64,000 bases of DNA from Pontibacter kalidii (GCF_026278245.1 NZ_CP111079.1:2420501-2484500); one strand, 5' to 3'; counted from the first letter of the stretch, positions 9,010 through 18,637 are shown. Notes: generated by a model not told the origin, from the letters alone. Made by a program: numbers and translations.

Positions 9010-10326
9010 ATGAAAAATAATTTCCTTGCGTCAGTAATTAAGGCAGTTGGGATGAAAAAAGCAGACATGAAGTACCCCTTTAAGGAGGCTCGCTTGGTAG
9101 AAAGCAAGTCTGCCAGATGGTATGTAATCTTCTATGTCTGGAACGAAAACCTGAACTATGGCAACGGTGGCCTGGAGCGAAAAAGGATCTATGATGTAAA
9201 TGCCTACCCCACCCCGGAGCTGCGTCGCTCCCAGGGAGAGATCCTAGTGGATAACATCAACAAAATGCTCAAGTCGGGTTACTGCATCAAGCGAAACCTG
9301 CCCGAAGATCAGTTCAAGTCCAAGATTGACATGAACCGCTTCACCTTGAAAGAGGCGATTGAGCTCCATAAGGAAAACAACAAGAACACCCTCTCCAAGC
9401 AAACCATCAAGTGGTACGGCACACTTCAGTCAGCCCTTTATCCCTGGCTGGACGCTAATGGTATCGGCGACATCCGTTTAATAGATTTCAACCTCGAGAT
9501 GGCCAATGCCTTCTTCAATTACCTGAAGAATGAAAAGAAAGTGATCCGGAACGGAGAGGAAACTATTGGGGTGGGTAATAAGACTTACAATAACTACCAT
9601 ACCTACTTCAACGCTGTTTACAACGCCTACGTCAACCAGGAGCTGATCAAGAAAAAACGCAATGTCATCCGGAAGCTGAAGAAGAAACGTACCCAGTCCG
9701 GAAAACACGCCCCTTTTTCCCATGCACAGCTGCAGCAAATGTACGATAGACTGAAAGCCGCCGAGGAGCACAACCTGCTTCTCTTCATCCAGTTTGTCTA
9801 TTATACACTCACCCGCCCTGGCTCCGAAACACGTTTTTTGCAGGTAAAGCACATTCACGAATCTACGATCTTCATTCCGGCCGAAAATGCCAAAGGCGAC
9901 AGAGGGGAGCACATCAGTATACCACCAGGACTTGAAAAACTTATCCAGGATAATAAGCTACGGGAGTATCCTGCGGATTACTATGTGTTTACCAATTCGG
10001 GTGAGCCTGGTCCAGAACCTGCCGGTATCAACTATTTTTACCGCCAGCACAAAAAGCACCTGGCAGAGCTGGGCTTTACAGACAAACCCTATACCCTGTA
10101 TAGCTACAAGCATACGGGCAATATCATGCTTTACCTGGCTGGTGCGGATCCAATCGCGATACAGAAGCACAACCGGCACACCTCGCTTGATCAGACGCTC
10201 AAGTACCTGCGTGACCTGGGTATGATCCGGAATGAGGACGTGATCATGAAGTTCCCGAGCTTTGCCACGGAGAAGTCTGAAAACGAAAAGAGCGAACACC
10301 AAGTGCCCGCTCCCTCGCTGAGTTAA
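9010..10326 (+). CDS. int: Tyrosine recombinase (prophage integrase)
   Basis: The 438-aa protein has an N-terminal arm-binding-like region, a SAM-like core-binding domain (about 110-215) and a C-terminal catalytic domain. Visible catalytic residues are Arg269 (LTRPGSETR), His368 (YSYKHTGN), His390 (NRHTSLDQT) and nucleophile Tyr399 (LKYLRDL), in the spacing of Bacteroidota integrases. It should recombine attP with the tRNA-Pro attB. The start is uncertain: ATG 9010 abuts the tRNA terminator, while ATG 9052 or 9067 (MKYPFKEARLVESK) would begin closer to the usual family N-terminus. It is the only phage module gene on the plus strand at this end. Confidence 0.93.
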   Translation: MKNNFLASVIKAVGMKKADMKYPFKEARLVESKSARWYVIFYVWNENLNYGNGGLERKRIYDVNAYPTPELRRSQGEILVDNINKMLKSGYCIKRNLPEDQFKSKIDMNRFTLKEAIELHKENNKNTLSKQTIKWYGTLQSALYPWLDANGIGDIRLIDFNLEMANAFFNYLKNEKKVIRNGEETIGVGNKTYNNYHTYFNAVYNAYVNQELIKKKRNVIRKLKKKRTQSGKHAPFSHAQLQQMYDRLKAAEEHNLLLFIQFVYYTLTRPGSETRFLQVKHIHESTIFIPAENAKGDRGEHISIPPGLEKLIQDNKLREYPADYYVFTNSGEPGPEPAGINYFYRQHKKHLAELGFTDKPYTLYSYKHTGNIMLYLAGADPIAIQKHNRHTSLDQTLKYLRDLGMIRNEDVIMKFPSFATEKSENEKSEHQVPAPSLS

Positions 10327-10423
10327 ACCCAATCGTTCATCCTATTCCTGGCAGGGGCAATCCCCATCGCCCGTATCTGCTTCCGCTTCGGATGACAAAT
10401 CAAAGGTATTTAAAAAGATTGGC

Positions 10424-13300
10424 TTATCCGAAGGCCCTGCGCTCGAGGTCATTCAGGACTTGCAGTTTGTCTCGGGTGTCACCCACATTGTTGTGCACCT
10501 CAAGTCGAGTTGGCCACGCCTCTACTTTGCTATTCAGGGTATCCACTTTCTGGAGGAGCTCATCAAACTTTTGAACCAGCCGATCATCCTGTTGGATCGT
10601 AGGTAAAGCCGGTGCCCCTCCGGCCGTCATACCGCCATCGGCAAAAGCCCGCACCCCCCTTTGCCTTTCGGCCTCCAGGTATCCCACCAAGTTGGCATAC
10701 TTTGGAGACTCGACCATCCAGTTTGGGATCACCAGCTCCCGGCCAGCCTCCCCTATTAATCCCAGCTGCGCGTCGTTTACCCAGCCACCCTTGGCAAAAG
10801 TTCCAATAGATGATCCTCCAGTCAAACCACTGGCCATCTGCCATACACCTCCGACCTGACTCATCGGAACGGTTTTATCTCCCTTGGTCATACCTCCTTT
10901 TTCGAAGGCTACTACTTTAGCCGTGGCAAGCCCGGCCCGTAAAAGGGACTTTGCATTGCTCAGCGGCAAGTAAGCAGCTCCAAAAGGCCCCATACCTGCG
11001 GCTGCTACAGCATTTAGGGACAGTTCTTTTTGCAGGTTAATGGCAATCTCTGCTATGGCCAGCACCTTTCTCAGGTGCTTCAATGCCTGAAAAGCAGTTG
11101 ACTCTTTATCCATCAGGTCCATTACGCCTTCGAACGCATCTGTCAACATGTTAAGCCTCATATCTGTCATCTGACTCTCAAACTTGGTTCGCTCCTCAGC
11201 CATGGCCTTGGCCTTGTCTGTTTTGTCACGCTCAATCTTCAGCAACTCATTATTGATGCGAAGCGCCTCAGCCGTTTGTCCCAAACCGCTCTCCTGCAGA
11301 TAGGCCAGCTTTTGCTCGAGCGTCTGTTTGTGCAACTCTAAAAGAGCTTGTTCCCTGGCCGCTTCAGCGTCAAAAGTTCTAAGGAACTGCTCCTCCATGG
11401 CAAGCGCCTGGTATTCCTCTTCTTCTTCAAGCTGCGTGAAGTATTCTTCCTGTTTTTTCTCCTTATCCGCAATTTTAGCCTCTTCTTCTGCCAGCTTCAA
11501 GGCTTCTTCTTTCATGCGCCGCTGTTCATTGTACTGATCTATCAGCGCCTGCTTTTCCTCTTCTGTCGCAGCAGTGTTGGCCAGAATGTCTGCTTTGCGC
11601 TTCTCCAGCTCAGCCTTCTCCTGTTCATGCTGGTAGCGCAGTTTAGCCAATACCTTATCCACTCCCTCCTCCATCAGCTCGATCTTGAGTTTGGTGACTT
11701 CCTGCTCAGATGTGACTTTGGCCTTTTTGTACTCCTCCGTCGCTTTTTTCAGGGCGCTTTCCTCTTTTTTGCGCTGCTGCTCGGCTTCCTTGGCTGCCTG
11801 ATCAGCGGCTTTTTTCTTTTCAGCACGGGTGGCTTCGTCAATCGCTTTCTGCTTTGCTTTTTCATCCTTTATCCGCTGGTCCGTCTCCTGCTGCTGCAGC
11901 TTTTTTTCGTCTTCCAACGCCTGCATGCGATAATGCAGGCGACCATCGACAAAGGCTTTCTCTATCCTACCTCCTAAACCCCTGAAGGCGTCCGCTACCC
12001 CGCTGAAATCGCCACTGGTCAGCGCCTTCCATCCATTGGATACACTTTGCCATACCTCAGCGAAAATAAAGCCGAATCCTACAATTTCATCACGAACCTT
12101 TCGGACGGCCTCAATCAAAATAGTCAATGACTTTAGCCCGACAGTCTGTATCATCGTCCACAGCCAGTTCAAAGTAGCTCCCGTACCACTAAAGCTTGCC
12201 CCAAGTTCGGCCTGCGCCTCTGCCAACAGCTTCTCGGCCTCCAGTTGGTCGGCTTGCGCTGAGGTCAGGGTATTCGTGGAGTCAATCATACCCTCCAGGC
12301 CGCCGTTTACTTCATGCAGGCTTTGCAGAAAGGCAAGCCCTGCATCCTCCCCCGGCCCCCCAAACACGTCGGCGATCACTGTCTGCAGCTCATTTGCCGG
12401 TATCTGGGTGTTGTTCATTTCCTTGCTCACTAGGCGCAGCGCTTCCATGGTGGTCATGGATCCATTGTTGATGCCTTCAAACACCTTGTCCGTGAAGCCC
12501 TGCCCAAAGGCTGCGTCCAGCGCCTCGCCGGTTGCCTTGGTCTGCTCCCGAATCCGGAGGCCGAATTCCTTCACGGTGTCGGCCGCCTTGTCAGAGAAGA
12601 TGCCCGCTTTCTCGCCCTTCACCAGGATGCCGAAGAACTCCTCCGCTGTAGCTCCGGAGGCGGCAAACTGCGTGGAGTACTCCTTGATCTGCTCCAGCAT
12701 TTCGCCACTTGAATTGGCACCCGCCAGGTAACCTTTCTCGATCAGGTCAAAGGCCTCCTTATTCGAAAGCCCGAACTCCTTCATCAGCACGTTCGCCGAT
12801 TTTATGACTTCGTTATGATCCTCCTCAAAAGTCTTGCTGATGGCCTGCACGCGCACGTACATCTGGTCGAGCGCCTCGCCCTGTGCGCCGGTCAGCTGTT
12901 GCAGACTACCTTTTACTTGGTCGATGTGGTTGACCAGGCCCAGAAAGCTCCGACCCAGATCCACGATCGTCTGCAAAGCCAGGAGCGGCAGGAAGGCAGC
13001 GACGGCCGCCTGAAAACCGGCCCGCATCAAACCTGAGGCGCTGGTTATGCCGTTCAGTCCCAACTTAGCGGCAAAGGATGCTTTCTCCACACCGTATAAT
13101 TCTTGCCTGGTATCAGCGATGCGGTCGCGCTGCGTCTGCAGGTCTTTGATCAGCTTGGCCCTTCCGGGATCATCAGACCCCATTTTCCGGAGCTGATTGT
13201 TCATGAGAGCAGCCGCAGCGTTCATCTCCTTCAGGGAGGCATTTACCTTTTGGCCATTCAGGATAATCTCTATTTCCCTTGTTTCTTTGTCTGCAGCCAT
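10424..13300 (-). CDS. Phage tail tape measure protein
   Basis: At 958 residues this is the longest phage protein here. It has a TP901-like N-terminal region with a minor tail pattern (SASGLMRAGFQAAVAAFLPLL hydrophobic stretch near 85-110), then a region rich in Ala/Gly, and a long charged coiled coil (about 490-720, dense in K/E/A/Q). A Gly-rich C-terminal part (GGMTKGDKTVPM, FADGGMTAGG) is typical of the end of tape measures. These proteins set tail length at about 1.5 angstrom per residue, which predicts a tail of roughly 140 nm, and help DNA entry. It is last in the tail operon and its ATG directly follows the upstream stop codon. Confidence 0.92.
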   Translation of the reverse strand: MAADKETREIEIILNGQKVNASLKEMNAAAALMNNQLRKMGSDDPGRAKLIKDLQTQRDRIADTRQELYGVEKASFAAKLGLNGITSASGLMRAGFQAAVAAFLPLLALQTIVDLGRSFLGLVNHIDQVKGSLQQLTGAQGEALDQMYVRVQAISKTFEEDHNEVIKSANVLMKEFGLSNKEAFDLIEKGYLAGANSSGEMLEQIKEYSTQFAASGATAEEFFGILVKGEKAGIFSDKAADTVKEFGLRIREQTKATGEALDAAFGQGFTDKVFEGINNGSMTTMEALRLVSKEMNNTQIPANELQTVIADVFGGPGEDAGLAFLQSLHEVNGGLEGMIDSTNTLTSAQADQLEAEKLLAEAQAELGASFSGTGATLNWLWTMIQTVGLKSLTILIEAVRKVRDEIVGFGFIFAEVWQSVSNGWKALTSGDFSGVADAFRGLGGRIEKAFVDGRLHYRMQALEDEKKLQQQETDQRIKDEKAKQKAIDEATRAEKKKAADQAAKEAEQQRKKEESALKKATEEYKKAKVTSEQEVTKLKIELMEEGVDKVLAKLRYQHEQEKAELEKRKADILANTAATEEEKQALIDQYNEQRRMKEEALKLAEEEAKIADKEKKQEEYFTQLEEEEEYQALAMEEQFLRTFDAEAAREQALLELHKQTLEQKLAYLQESGLGQTAEALRINNELLKIERDKTDKAKAMAEERTKFESQMTDMRLNMLTDAFEGVMDLMDKESTAFQALKHLRKVLAIAEIAINLQKELSLNAVAAAGMGPFGAAYLPLSNAKSLLRAGLATAKVVAFEKGGMTKGDKTVPMSQVGGVWQMASGLTGGSSIGTFAKGGWVNDAQLGLIGEAGRELVIPNWMVESPKYANLVGYLEAERQRGVRAFADGGMTAGGAPALPTIQQDDRLVQKFDELLQKVDTLNSKVEAWPTRLEVHNNVGDTRDKLQVLNDLERRAFG

Positions 13301-13741
13301 TTAAAAACGGATTACAAATTGATGGTCTAATGAATCTTTTATTTTTGCTGTGGCCTCGTTGGCCTTGAGGCCAGCCATGAGCAGGCTGAGTTTAAAGGTC
13401 TGGTAGCCAATCGCGTCCCTCGACTTACTCCACCACTTTTTAGGTCGTCTGGCATTGCCGCGCACCTTACCGATCAGTCGCCTGCTCTCTGTGCTCTCCT
13501 TCACTTCTCCGACCCGAGTCCCCTTGCCAACCCCCATATCCACCATCTGGCCATACCAGGCGTAGGCGATGGTGATTTTCATCTTGTCATCGCCTGCCTG
13601 GCTGATTACCTGCGTTTTGAAGGAATCATAGAGGTAGTTGGTGTCTTTGATGCGCAGCTTTTTGATATTGGTCTGCCAGTTGAGCACGGCGAACTTCAAC
13701 CACTCCTCAGCCAGCTGCCTTTTACTTTTGGGTTCAGCCAT
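13301..13741 (-). CDS. Putative phage tail-assembly or completion protein
   Basis: This 146-aa basic protein is not recognised by name. It has a central block YAWYGQMVDMGVGKGTRVGEV and a Lys/Arg/Trp-rich region (RRPKKWWSKSRDAIGY) that resembles small HK97 gp10-like or minor tail proteins. Position directly upstream of the tape measure (stop and next start abut) and 1 bp after the preceding gene shows translational coupling in the tail operon. A structural or assembly role is inferred from location only. Confidence 0.6.
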   Translation of the reverse strand: MAEPKSKRQLAEEWLKFAVLNWQTNIKKLRIKDTNYLYDSFKTQVISQAGDDKMKITIAYAWYGQMVDMGVGKGTRVGEVKESTESRRLIGKVRGNARRPKKWWSKSRDAIGYQTFKLSLLMAGLKANEATAKIKDSLDHQFVIRF

Positions 13742-13742
13742 G

Positions 13743-14981
13743 TTATACCCGCACTTTAAAAAATGAAGCTTTGGCTGTCTGGATGCCTTTGTCCAGACTC
13801 ACGGTAACACTGATCTTGCGCCAGAGCGCCTTCACACTGGCCAGCTCATCTTGCACCAGCACTTTGCGATCCTGGCGCAGGGTGCGAAGGTCAGTGATGC
13901 TCAGACTCACGTCCGCTTCCACTGTTTCCGTTTCGCTCAAGAACTCCAGCCACTCCCGGTGGTACTGCGCATAGAGTGTGGCCGGCACCAGGGGCTGTGC
14001 CTGTTGGCCACCGTAGTAAAGCAGGTTGAGCCCGAACTTACCTTCATAATTTGCCTCCTGGCTGGCCACCGGTACTCCGTCCGCTGCCATTTTCAGCGTG
14101 CCCAGTCCAATGGGGATTGTCTCTTTTCCTTTGCCCACCTGAAAGGTATAGGCCTCGACCGACAGCTCTTTGTTGAGATCGTCGTTGCTGTCAGGCTTGA
14201 GCTCCAGCCGAAAACCGTCCGTTTCGTTGGGCTTCCACTCTTTCACGCGGATCTGGCGACTACGCCAGTCGGCAAAGTCAGTATTCCGGATCACGTCGCG
14301 CAGGCGCACGATCTCCATGTTCTTGGTGGTCGTGTTGAACACAAACCCTAAGGCGAAAGCGGCCCTGATTGCCTTCAGGAAATCGTTCACCTTCATATCC
14401 GGCATGTGGTGAGCGTAGATTACCTGCCCAGGATCCGGTGGCTGCACGTTGTAGATCACCAGGGATCTGATGGAAGCATCGTCGAGCCAGGCACCAGAGC
14501 AGGTATAGCCGTACTGCTTCATTACCTGCCGAAGAATGTGCACCAGGTAGGGATATGGCACCTGAGTGTTGTCCGCAAACTTATCGTTGCGCACCGTAAA
14601 CCGGACAAACTCCAGCCCGGATCCCAAGTCCAGTTCACGCAGACTGTCATTTTTAAAGGCTTCACCCAGATCCCCTATATCCGACTGAAAGCTCACGCTG
14701 ATGCCACTGTCGCTGGTGCCCATAATATAGAGCTTGCCCACCCGCCACAGATTGTTGAGGTACAGCTGGCAGTCGAAAGGCTCCTTGCGGTACCGACGCA
14801 TCGACAGGCTGCCAGGAAAACCCAGCATGCGCTTGTTTTTTTTGCTCCAGGGTAGCGTGACAGGGTAGGTCAGCATGCCGGGTATGCGGTCTGTCTCAAA
14901 CAGGGAGCTGAAGTACTCCACCTGCACGGAGGTGCTGGCGTTCAGGTCCAACTCCTCGTCTGCTATTCGGAAAGCGATCAT
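13743..14981 (-). CDS. Putative phage tail protein (hub or distal-tail-like), unknown
   Basis: A 412-aa protein with many short beta-strand-like blocks and no signal peptide. N-terminal IAFRIADEELDLNASTSVQVEY and an internal segment around 150-220 look like a beta-sandwich of a virion protein; no catalytic motif is visible. It overlaps the SprB-repeat tail gene upstream by 4 bp (ATGA) and precedes the 146-aa gene by 1 bp, so it is part of the tail operon. Its place next to the tape measure suggests the tail tip, but this is inference. Confidence 0.6.
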   Translation of the reverse strand: MIAFRIADEELDLNASTSVQVEYFSSLFETDRIPGMLTYPVTLPWSKKNKRMLGFPGSLSMRRYRKEPFDCQLYLNNLWRVGKLYIMGTSDSGISVSFQSDIGDLGEAFKNDSLRELDLGSGLEFVRFTVRNDKFADNTQVPYPYLVHILRQVMKQYGYTCSGAWLDDASIRSLVIYNVQPPDPGQVIYAHHMPDMKVNDFLKAIRAAFALGFVFNTTTKNMEIVRLRDVIRNTDFADWRSRQIRVKEWKPNETDGFRLELKPDSNDDLNKELSVEAYTFQVGKGKETIPIGLGTLKMAADGVPVASQEANYEGKFGLNLLYYGGQQAQPLVPATLYAQYHREWLEFLSETETVEADVSLSITDLRTLRQDRKVLVQDELASVKALWRKISVTVSLDKGIQTAKASFFKVRV

Positions 14982-16906
14982 GGATTTAGCGGCTTAAGCA
15001 GTGCGGATTCGTCCGGATAGCCCGAAAGGCGTAGCTGCGGGGTGTAGCTATGCATTTTGTTTAGAATAAAGTCGAAGCTGATGGCCGGGAGCTTGAGCGG
15101 ATCCTCGTCCAGCACGTCGGCCGACTTGTCAGATAGTCTGCCCGGAATGAAGCGGTCGGATCCAATCAGTTTCACGTCCGCTGAGTTCAGGAAGTCCTGC
15201 AGAGCCAGTAGCTCTGCCCGGCTCTTGTGGCCGGTGCTCAGCTCCAAAGTACGCTGGCTATTCTTGGATAGGATGATGGAGTCGCCACTCAGCGCATCAA
15301 CCGGTCGGCTGCGCTCGATCAGCTGCGCTTTCGGATCCACGGAGAGCCTGGCCCTGCCGGTCGCTGCCAGCGTGTTGTAGCCTCCGAGTGAGTTGGCATA
15401 AATAAAATAGCGCACCTGGGCAAAGCTGCCGGTGCTGAGTTTGTAGCGCCTGGTCTCAGAAAGTACATTGTTGAATCCGTCCACCACATACACTTCCCAG
15501 CTGCGCACCTCCTTGCCAGGCTGCAGCGACCCCAACCCCAGCTGGTTATGCCCAGTTGGTATAGCATACAACTCAAAGCGCCTGATATCGCCCTGTGTAA
15601 ACGGTTCGATGGTCTGGGTGCCGCCATCCTTTAACACAACTTTTACCCGAACCCGGAAATCTGTCAGCTCAAAGCTGTCTGGCATGAAGTAGAGAAACTC
15701 CTGCTGGTCAACGAAGGTCTCCTTCACTGCTGGCTCCCATGTAAAGAATGGTTTACGGTTTTGGCGATAGTTATTGAAATAGGTTCCGGCAAAGTGCTCC
15801 GGATCGTCCAATCCGCCGCAGAGTACATAACGGTTGTCCTGCACCGTGAATGGGTCCAGCACGACCGGGTCGCCGTAGGCTTCTGTATGGCGTAGGAAAA
15901 AGCGCTTGAAGGCTTTATCGGCCCGCTTCACTACCTTCTGGTTAAAGTCGGGTAAGTGCGGCTCCACGAAAGCGTCGAGAATCTCACGCACGTCGAACTG
16001 TGTGCGACCATACTGATCGGCCGGGTGCTCGAAGGGTTCCGGGGTGGCCAGCATGAAATTACCGGAAAGGTACTCCGGCTCGACCCATACCTCGCAAACA
16101 AAACGGAGGTTCGGCTTTTCCTGGTAATCAGCGGCTTGCAGACTCAGCAATACAGGATTTTTGGAAAAGAAAAAGCGTTCTGATGAAATGGTGAAGGTAA
16201 CTGTCTGCGTACAGTCAACCGAGTCTCGTACTGTCAGGGTATAGCGGCCGGGTGCCACATCGGATCGGTCCTTGGTATTGACGCCATCTTCCCAATGAAA
16301 AGTATAGGGCGCAATGCCTCCTGAGGCGGACACCTCAATAGAGTTGTTTCCGATTGAGCCGATCACCTGAATCTGGTTGTTCTGCCTTACTTCAACCTCC
16401 TTGGAGTCTGAAAAGCCTTTGCTGTCGGTTACAGTAACAATGTATGTTCCTGCCGGAATGTTAAATCGGTTCTGCTCTGTGGAGCCATCATTCCAACGGT
16501 AGGTGTAGGGCGGAAAAACGCTCTCCACCTGCACTGTGATATTGCCGGTGTTGTTTCCGTAGCAAACAACATGGAATACGTTGGTGGAGATGTTAAAAGG
16601 TGGTACCCATCCGCAGTCAAGTGAGTTTTCGGTGTGCTGTACGCTCACAATGCCTGTTCCGTCGTGAAAGTACTCTCGCTTGGTTGTGCCGTTGCAATTA
16701 GAGTGAAATGGCCGAGTCAGGTCATCCGGGTAAATGTGGGGCTCTCCCTCAAACTCTCGCGCATCCCCCCCAGTGGTTGTGAACTGGGAGTGCGTTGTCT
16801 GGAGTGTGACCGTGTCGAAAAAGTAACTGTGCTGCTGGGCCTGCCAGTTCCCATAGCTAACCTCTACAATGTTGTCGACATACTGGTATAATAAAATTTT
16901 CGCCAT
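14978..16906 (-). CDS. Tail protein with two SprB-type repeats
   Basis: The 642-aa product has two consecutive Ig-like modules of the SprB repeat type: about 107-172 (CYGNNTGNITVQV, PPYTYRWNDG, AGTYIVTVTD) and about 178-240 (SASGGIAPYTFHWEDG, APGRYTLTVRDS). These repeats build gliding adhesins and other surface proteins in Bacteroidota. The rest (about 245-640) is beta-rich and unassigned. It lies in the tail operon (overlap of 4 bp with the next gene), so it probably sits at the tail tip and contacts host surface glycan or adhesin. The repeats may have been taken from a host adhesin gene. Confidence 0.75.
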   Translation of the reverse strand: MAKILLYQYVDNIVEVSYGNWQAQQHSYFFDTVTLQTTHSQFTTTGGDAREFEGEPHIYPDDLTRPFHSNCNGTTKREYFHDGTGIVSVQHTENSLDCGWVPPFNISTNVFHVVCYGNNTGNITVQVESVFPPYTYRWNDGSTEQNRFNIPAGTYIVTVTDSKGFSDSKEVEVRQNNQIQVIGSIGNNSIEVSASGGIAPYTFHWEDGVNTKDRSDVAPGRYTLTVRDSVDCTQTVTFTISSERFFFSKNPVLLSLQAADYQEKPNLRFVCEVWVEPEYLSGNFMLATPEPFEHPADQYGRTQFDVREILDAFVEPHLPDFNQKVVKRADKAFKRFFLRHTEAYGDPVVLDPFTVQDNRYVLCGGLDDPEHFAGTYFNNYRQNRKPFFTWEPAVKETFVDQQEFLYFMPDSFELTDFRVRVKVVLKDGGTQTIEPFTQGDIRRFELYAIPTGHNQLGLGSLQPGKEVRSWEVYVVDGFNNVLSETRRYKLSTGSFAQVRYFIYANSLGGYNTLAATGRARLSVDPKAQLIERSRPVDALSGDSIILSKNSQRTLELSTGHKSRAELLALQDFLNSADVKLIGSDRFIPGRLSDKSADVLDEDPLKLPAISFDFILNKMHSYTPQLRLSGYPDESALLKPLNP

Positions 16907-16909
16907 CGC

Positions 16910-17443
16910 TTATACTGAGAATTTATCACGCTTGTAGTACAGCGCCTTGTTTGCTCCCTGTGTAAAGAAGAAGTTGAACTTGGTGCCGTGGTAAATTTCA
17001 CCCACCGGCCCGATGCGCTCATTGGTCACGCCGTTCACGGTCATGTGTTTTTTGGGTGGCGTGTAGTCTTTGTTGATGCGCTCTAGCGTGGCGCCCATGA
17101 TCTCCTCGCCTATCTCCTCAGTTTTGTCGAGCACAGCCTCCAGTGCGTCATGGTCGCCCTCCGGAACGGGGTGCAGAATGATAAAAGAGCCGTGGTACTC
17201 CTTGAGTTTCTGGTCGCCGTTGTTGTCGGAATAGTCGGCCTCGTAGCTGATCAGGATCATGGCGTAGCCCTCGGCCAATCTGCTCCGGAGAGAGTCGTAA
17301 AACTCGCGAGCATCCATGATGCGCTGCAGCGGGTCAGAAGAAAGGATCAGACGCACGAAACGGCACTCGTCCTCGGAGTTCCGGATGTCGATATGCTCAC
17401 TGGCCAGTTGCCTGAAAAAGGTAGTGTATTCGCTGTGTCTCAT
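16910..17443 (-). CDS. Unknown phage tail-region protein, 177 aa
   Basis: Not recognised. The protein is acidic in its first two thirds and ends in a basic-aromatic tail (GTKFNFFFTQGANKALYYKRDK). There is no signal peptide or membrane segment. It overlaps the upstream 287-aa gene by 4 bp (ATGA) and ends 4 bp before the SprB-repeat gene, so it belongs to the tail operon. A structural or assembly role is likely from position. Confidence 0.6.
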   Translation of the reverse strand: MRHSEYTTFFRQLASEHIDIRNSEDECRFVRLILSSDPLQRIMDAREFYDSLRSRLAEGYAMILISYEADYSDNNGDQKLKEYHGSFIILHPVPEGDHDALEAVLDKTEEIGEEIMGATLERINKDYTPPKKHMTVNGVTNERIGPVGEIYHGTKFNFFFTQGANKALYYKRDKFSV

Positions 17444-18303
17444 CTGTGATTGTTCATTTCGTGTTGGCGCCTCAGCTCCTCATGCTCACGGGCTTGGCGC
17501 TGCATTTCCTTGAAAACCGTGTGCACCCGCTGCCCGGAGGTTTGTTCCATGGTGCCGAACTTCTCTCCGGAGAGGCTCAGGAGTACGTCACCCCAGTCGC
17601 CCTCGGCGGCTTTGATCTGATTGGATTCAGTGAATACTTTGTCGTAGCGCTGCTCCAGCTCCTTGCGGCAGCCACGGTACCAGGCCAGGACGGCGAATTT
17701 GACGTGCAGCGGCAAAGCCTCAATCAGCGGCAAGCGCCCCTCAATCAGGTGTTCGTTAAAGTCCTGGCGGATATCGCCTTTATAGGTCGGGCTTTTGGGG
17801 TCGTAGTCGGTGCGCTGCGGACGGTATAGGCAGGCAATCAACTTCTCGAGAAAAATGATCTTATCGGTCTTGCAGAAGAAAGAGAAAAGCGTGTCGCAGT
17901 AGATGAACTCGGCAAAGGTGAGGTTGCGGAAGCGCTCGGATGGGCCGTGCAGCTCTTCGGCTGACAGTGTTTTCTGGGCTCGGCAGGTAAGTAGCGGCAC
18001 CAGCTGCTTGGTAAGTCCCACAGTGCCCAGGAAGTCCAGCAGCAAGTATAGCCCAAGGCGTTGCACACCTGTGAACTGATGGATGATGACCCACTTAATG
18101 CCGAGCAGCGTTTTAAGCAGCTGGAGGTTCTTTAGGTGGTAGGCTACCTTGGGGTCGCCTGGTAGCGAGGCAAGCTGTATCCGGATGATCTCAAGCAGTT
18201 GGCCAGACGTGAGCTCATTCCAGGAAGCGGCCACTTTCAGGTGCACCTCTTCTACTTTTTTTGCTTTGGAACTGGTCTTGTATCGGAAGGTGATATCGTG
18301 CAT
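17440..18303 (-). CDS. Unknown phage protein heading the tail operon, 287 aa
   Basis: The protein is mostly alpha-helical by composition, with a hydrophobic helical patch (LGLYLLLDFLGTVGLTKQLVPLL near 115-137) and a charged C-terminal coil (RQAREHEELRRQHEMN). No named domain is recognised; in many siphophages a tail assembly chaperone occupies the position upstream of the tape measure, and that is one possibility. It is the first gene of the tail operon, preceded by the shared leader motif (18338-18355) and a terminator (18355-18380). Confidence 0.6.
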   Translation of the reverse strand: MHDITFRYKTSSKAKKVEEVHLKVAASWNELTSGQLLEIIRIQLASLPGDPKVAYHLKNLQLLKTLLGIKWVIIHQFTGVQRLGLYLLLDFLGTVGLTKQLVPLLTCRAQKTLSAEELHGPSERFRNLTFAEFIYCDTLFSFFCKTDKIIFLEKLIACLYRPQRTDYDPKSPTYKGDIRQDFNEHLIEGRLPLIEALPLHVKFAVLAWYRGCRKELEQRYDKVFTESNQIKAAEGDWGDVLLSLSGEKFGTMEQTSGQRVHTVFKEMQRQAREHEELRRQHEMNNHR

Positions 18304-18337
18304 TTAGCTAGGCTTTTCACGAATTTCACCACGGGAG

Positions 18338-18355
18338 AGGGGTAAAAAAAAGACA
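18338..18355 (-). promoter_or_regulatory. Late-operon leader motif, copy 1
   Basis: On the minus strand this reads TGTCTTTTTTTT, then A, then CCCCT, 34 nt before the start of the tail operon. The same arrangement occurs at the head of three other prophage operons (24761-24779, 30024-30044, 33566-33587). A phage-specific promoter, antitermination or translation signal are all possible. Confidence 0.5.
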
Positions 18356-18380
18356 TAAAAAAGCCCTATCTATAGGACTT
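18355..18380 (-). terminator. Minus-strand terminator upstream of the tail operon
   Basis: On the minus strand AAGTCCTAT and ATAGGGCTT pair over 9 bp with one G-U wobble, followed by six T. On the plus strand the same position would be an A-C mismatch, so the hairpin fits minus-strand RNA. It would isolate the tail operon from upstream transcription. Confidence 0.65.
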
Positions 18381-18500
18381 GATTTATGTTAATATGCTTT
18401 ACAGGTTAATACGATGCTATTCTAAAAAAATCAGCATTGTGTTTTCCATTTTTAGACAGGCAATATTTAATATATGTAACTTATTATCTGAAAATCCTGT

Positions 18501-18551
18501 TACATTTGTACCACATATCTATTACAAATTGATTATACTTCGATTATAATC
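18501..18551 (+). promoter_or_regulatory. Putative hicBA promoter and operator
   Basis: TACATTTG at 18501-18508 fits the TAnnTTTG -7 box, and the perfect palindrome GATTATAATC lies at 18542-18551 before the hicB start at 18638. HicB antitoxins normally repress their own operon, so the palindrome is a reasonable but unproven operator. Confidence 0.4.
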
Positions 18552-18637
18552 AGATTATGAATCGATAGATTAATGGAAATAAGCTGTGGCATAACTTTTT
18601 CCATATAGTGAGACTTATTAAATATCCACTATCCCCT

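Noticed and set aside
11348-12731. Long plus-strand frames in the tape-measure region
   Set aside because: Antisense shadows of a gene with a regular heptad coding pattern; hydrophobic composition arises from complementing Lys/Glu codons.
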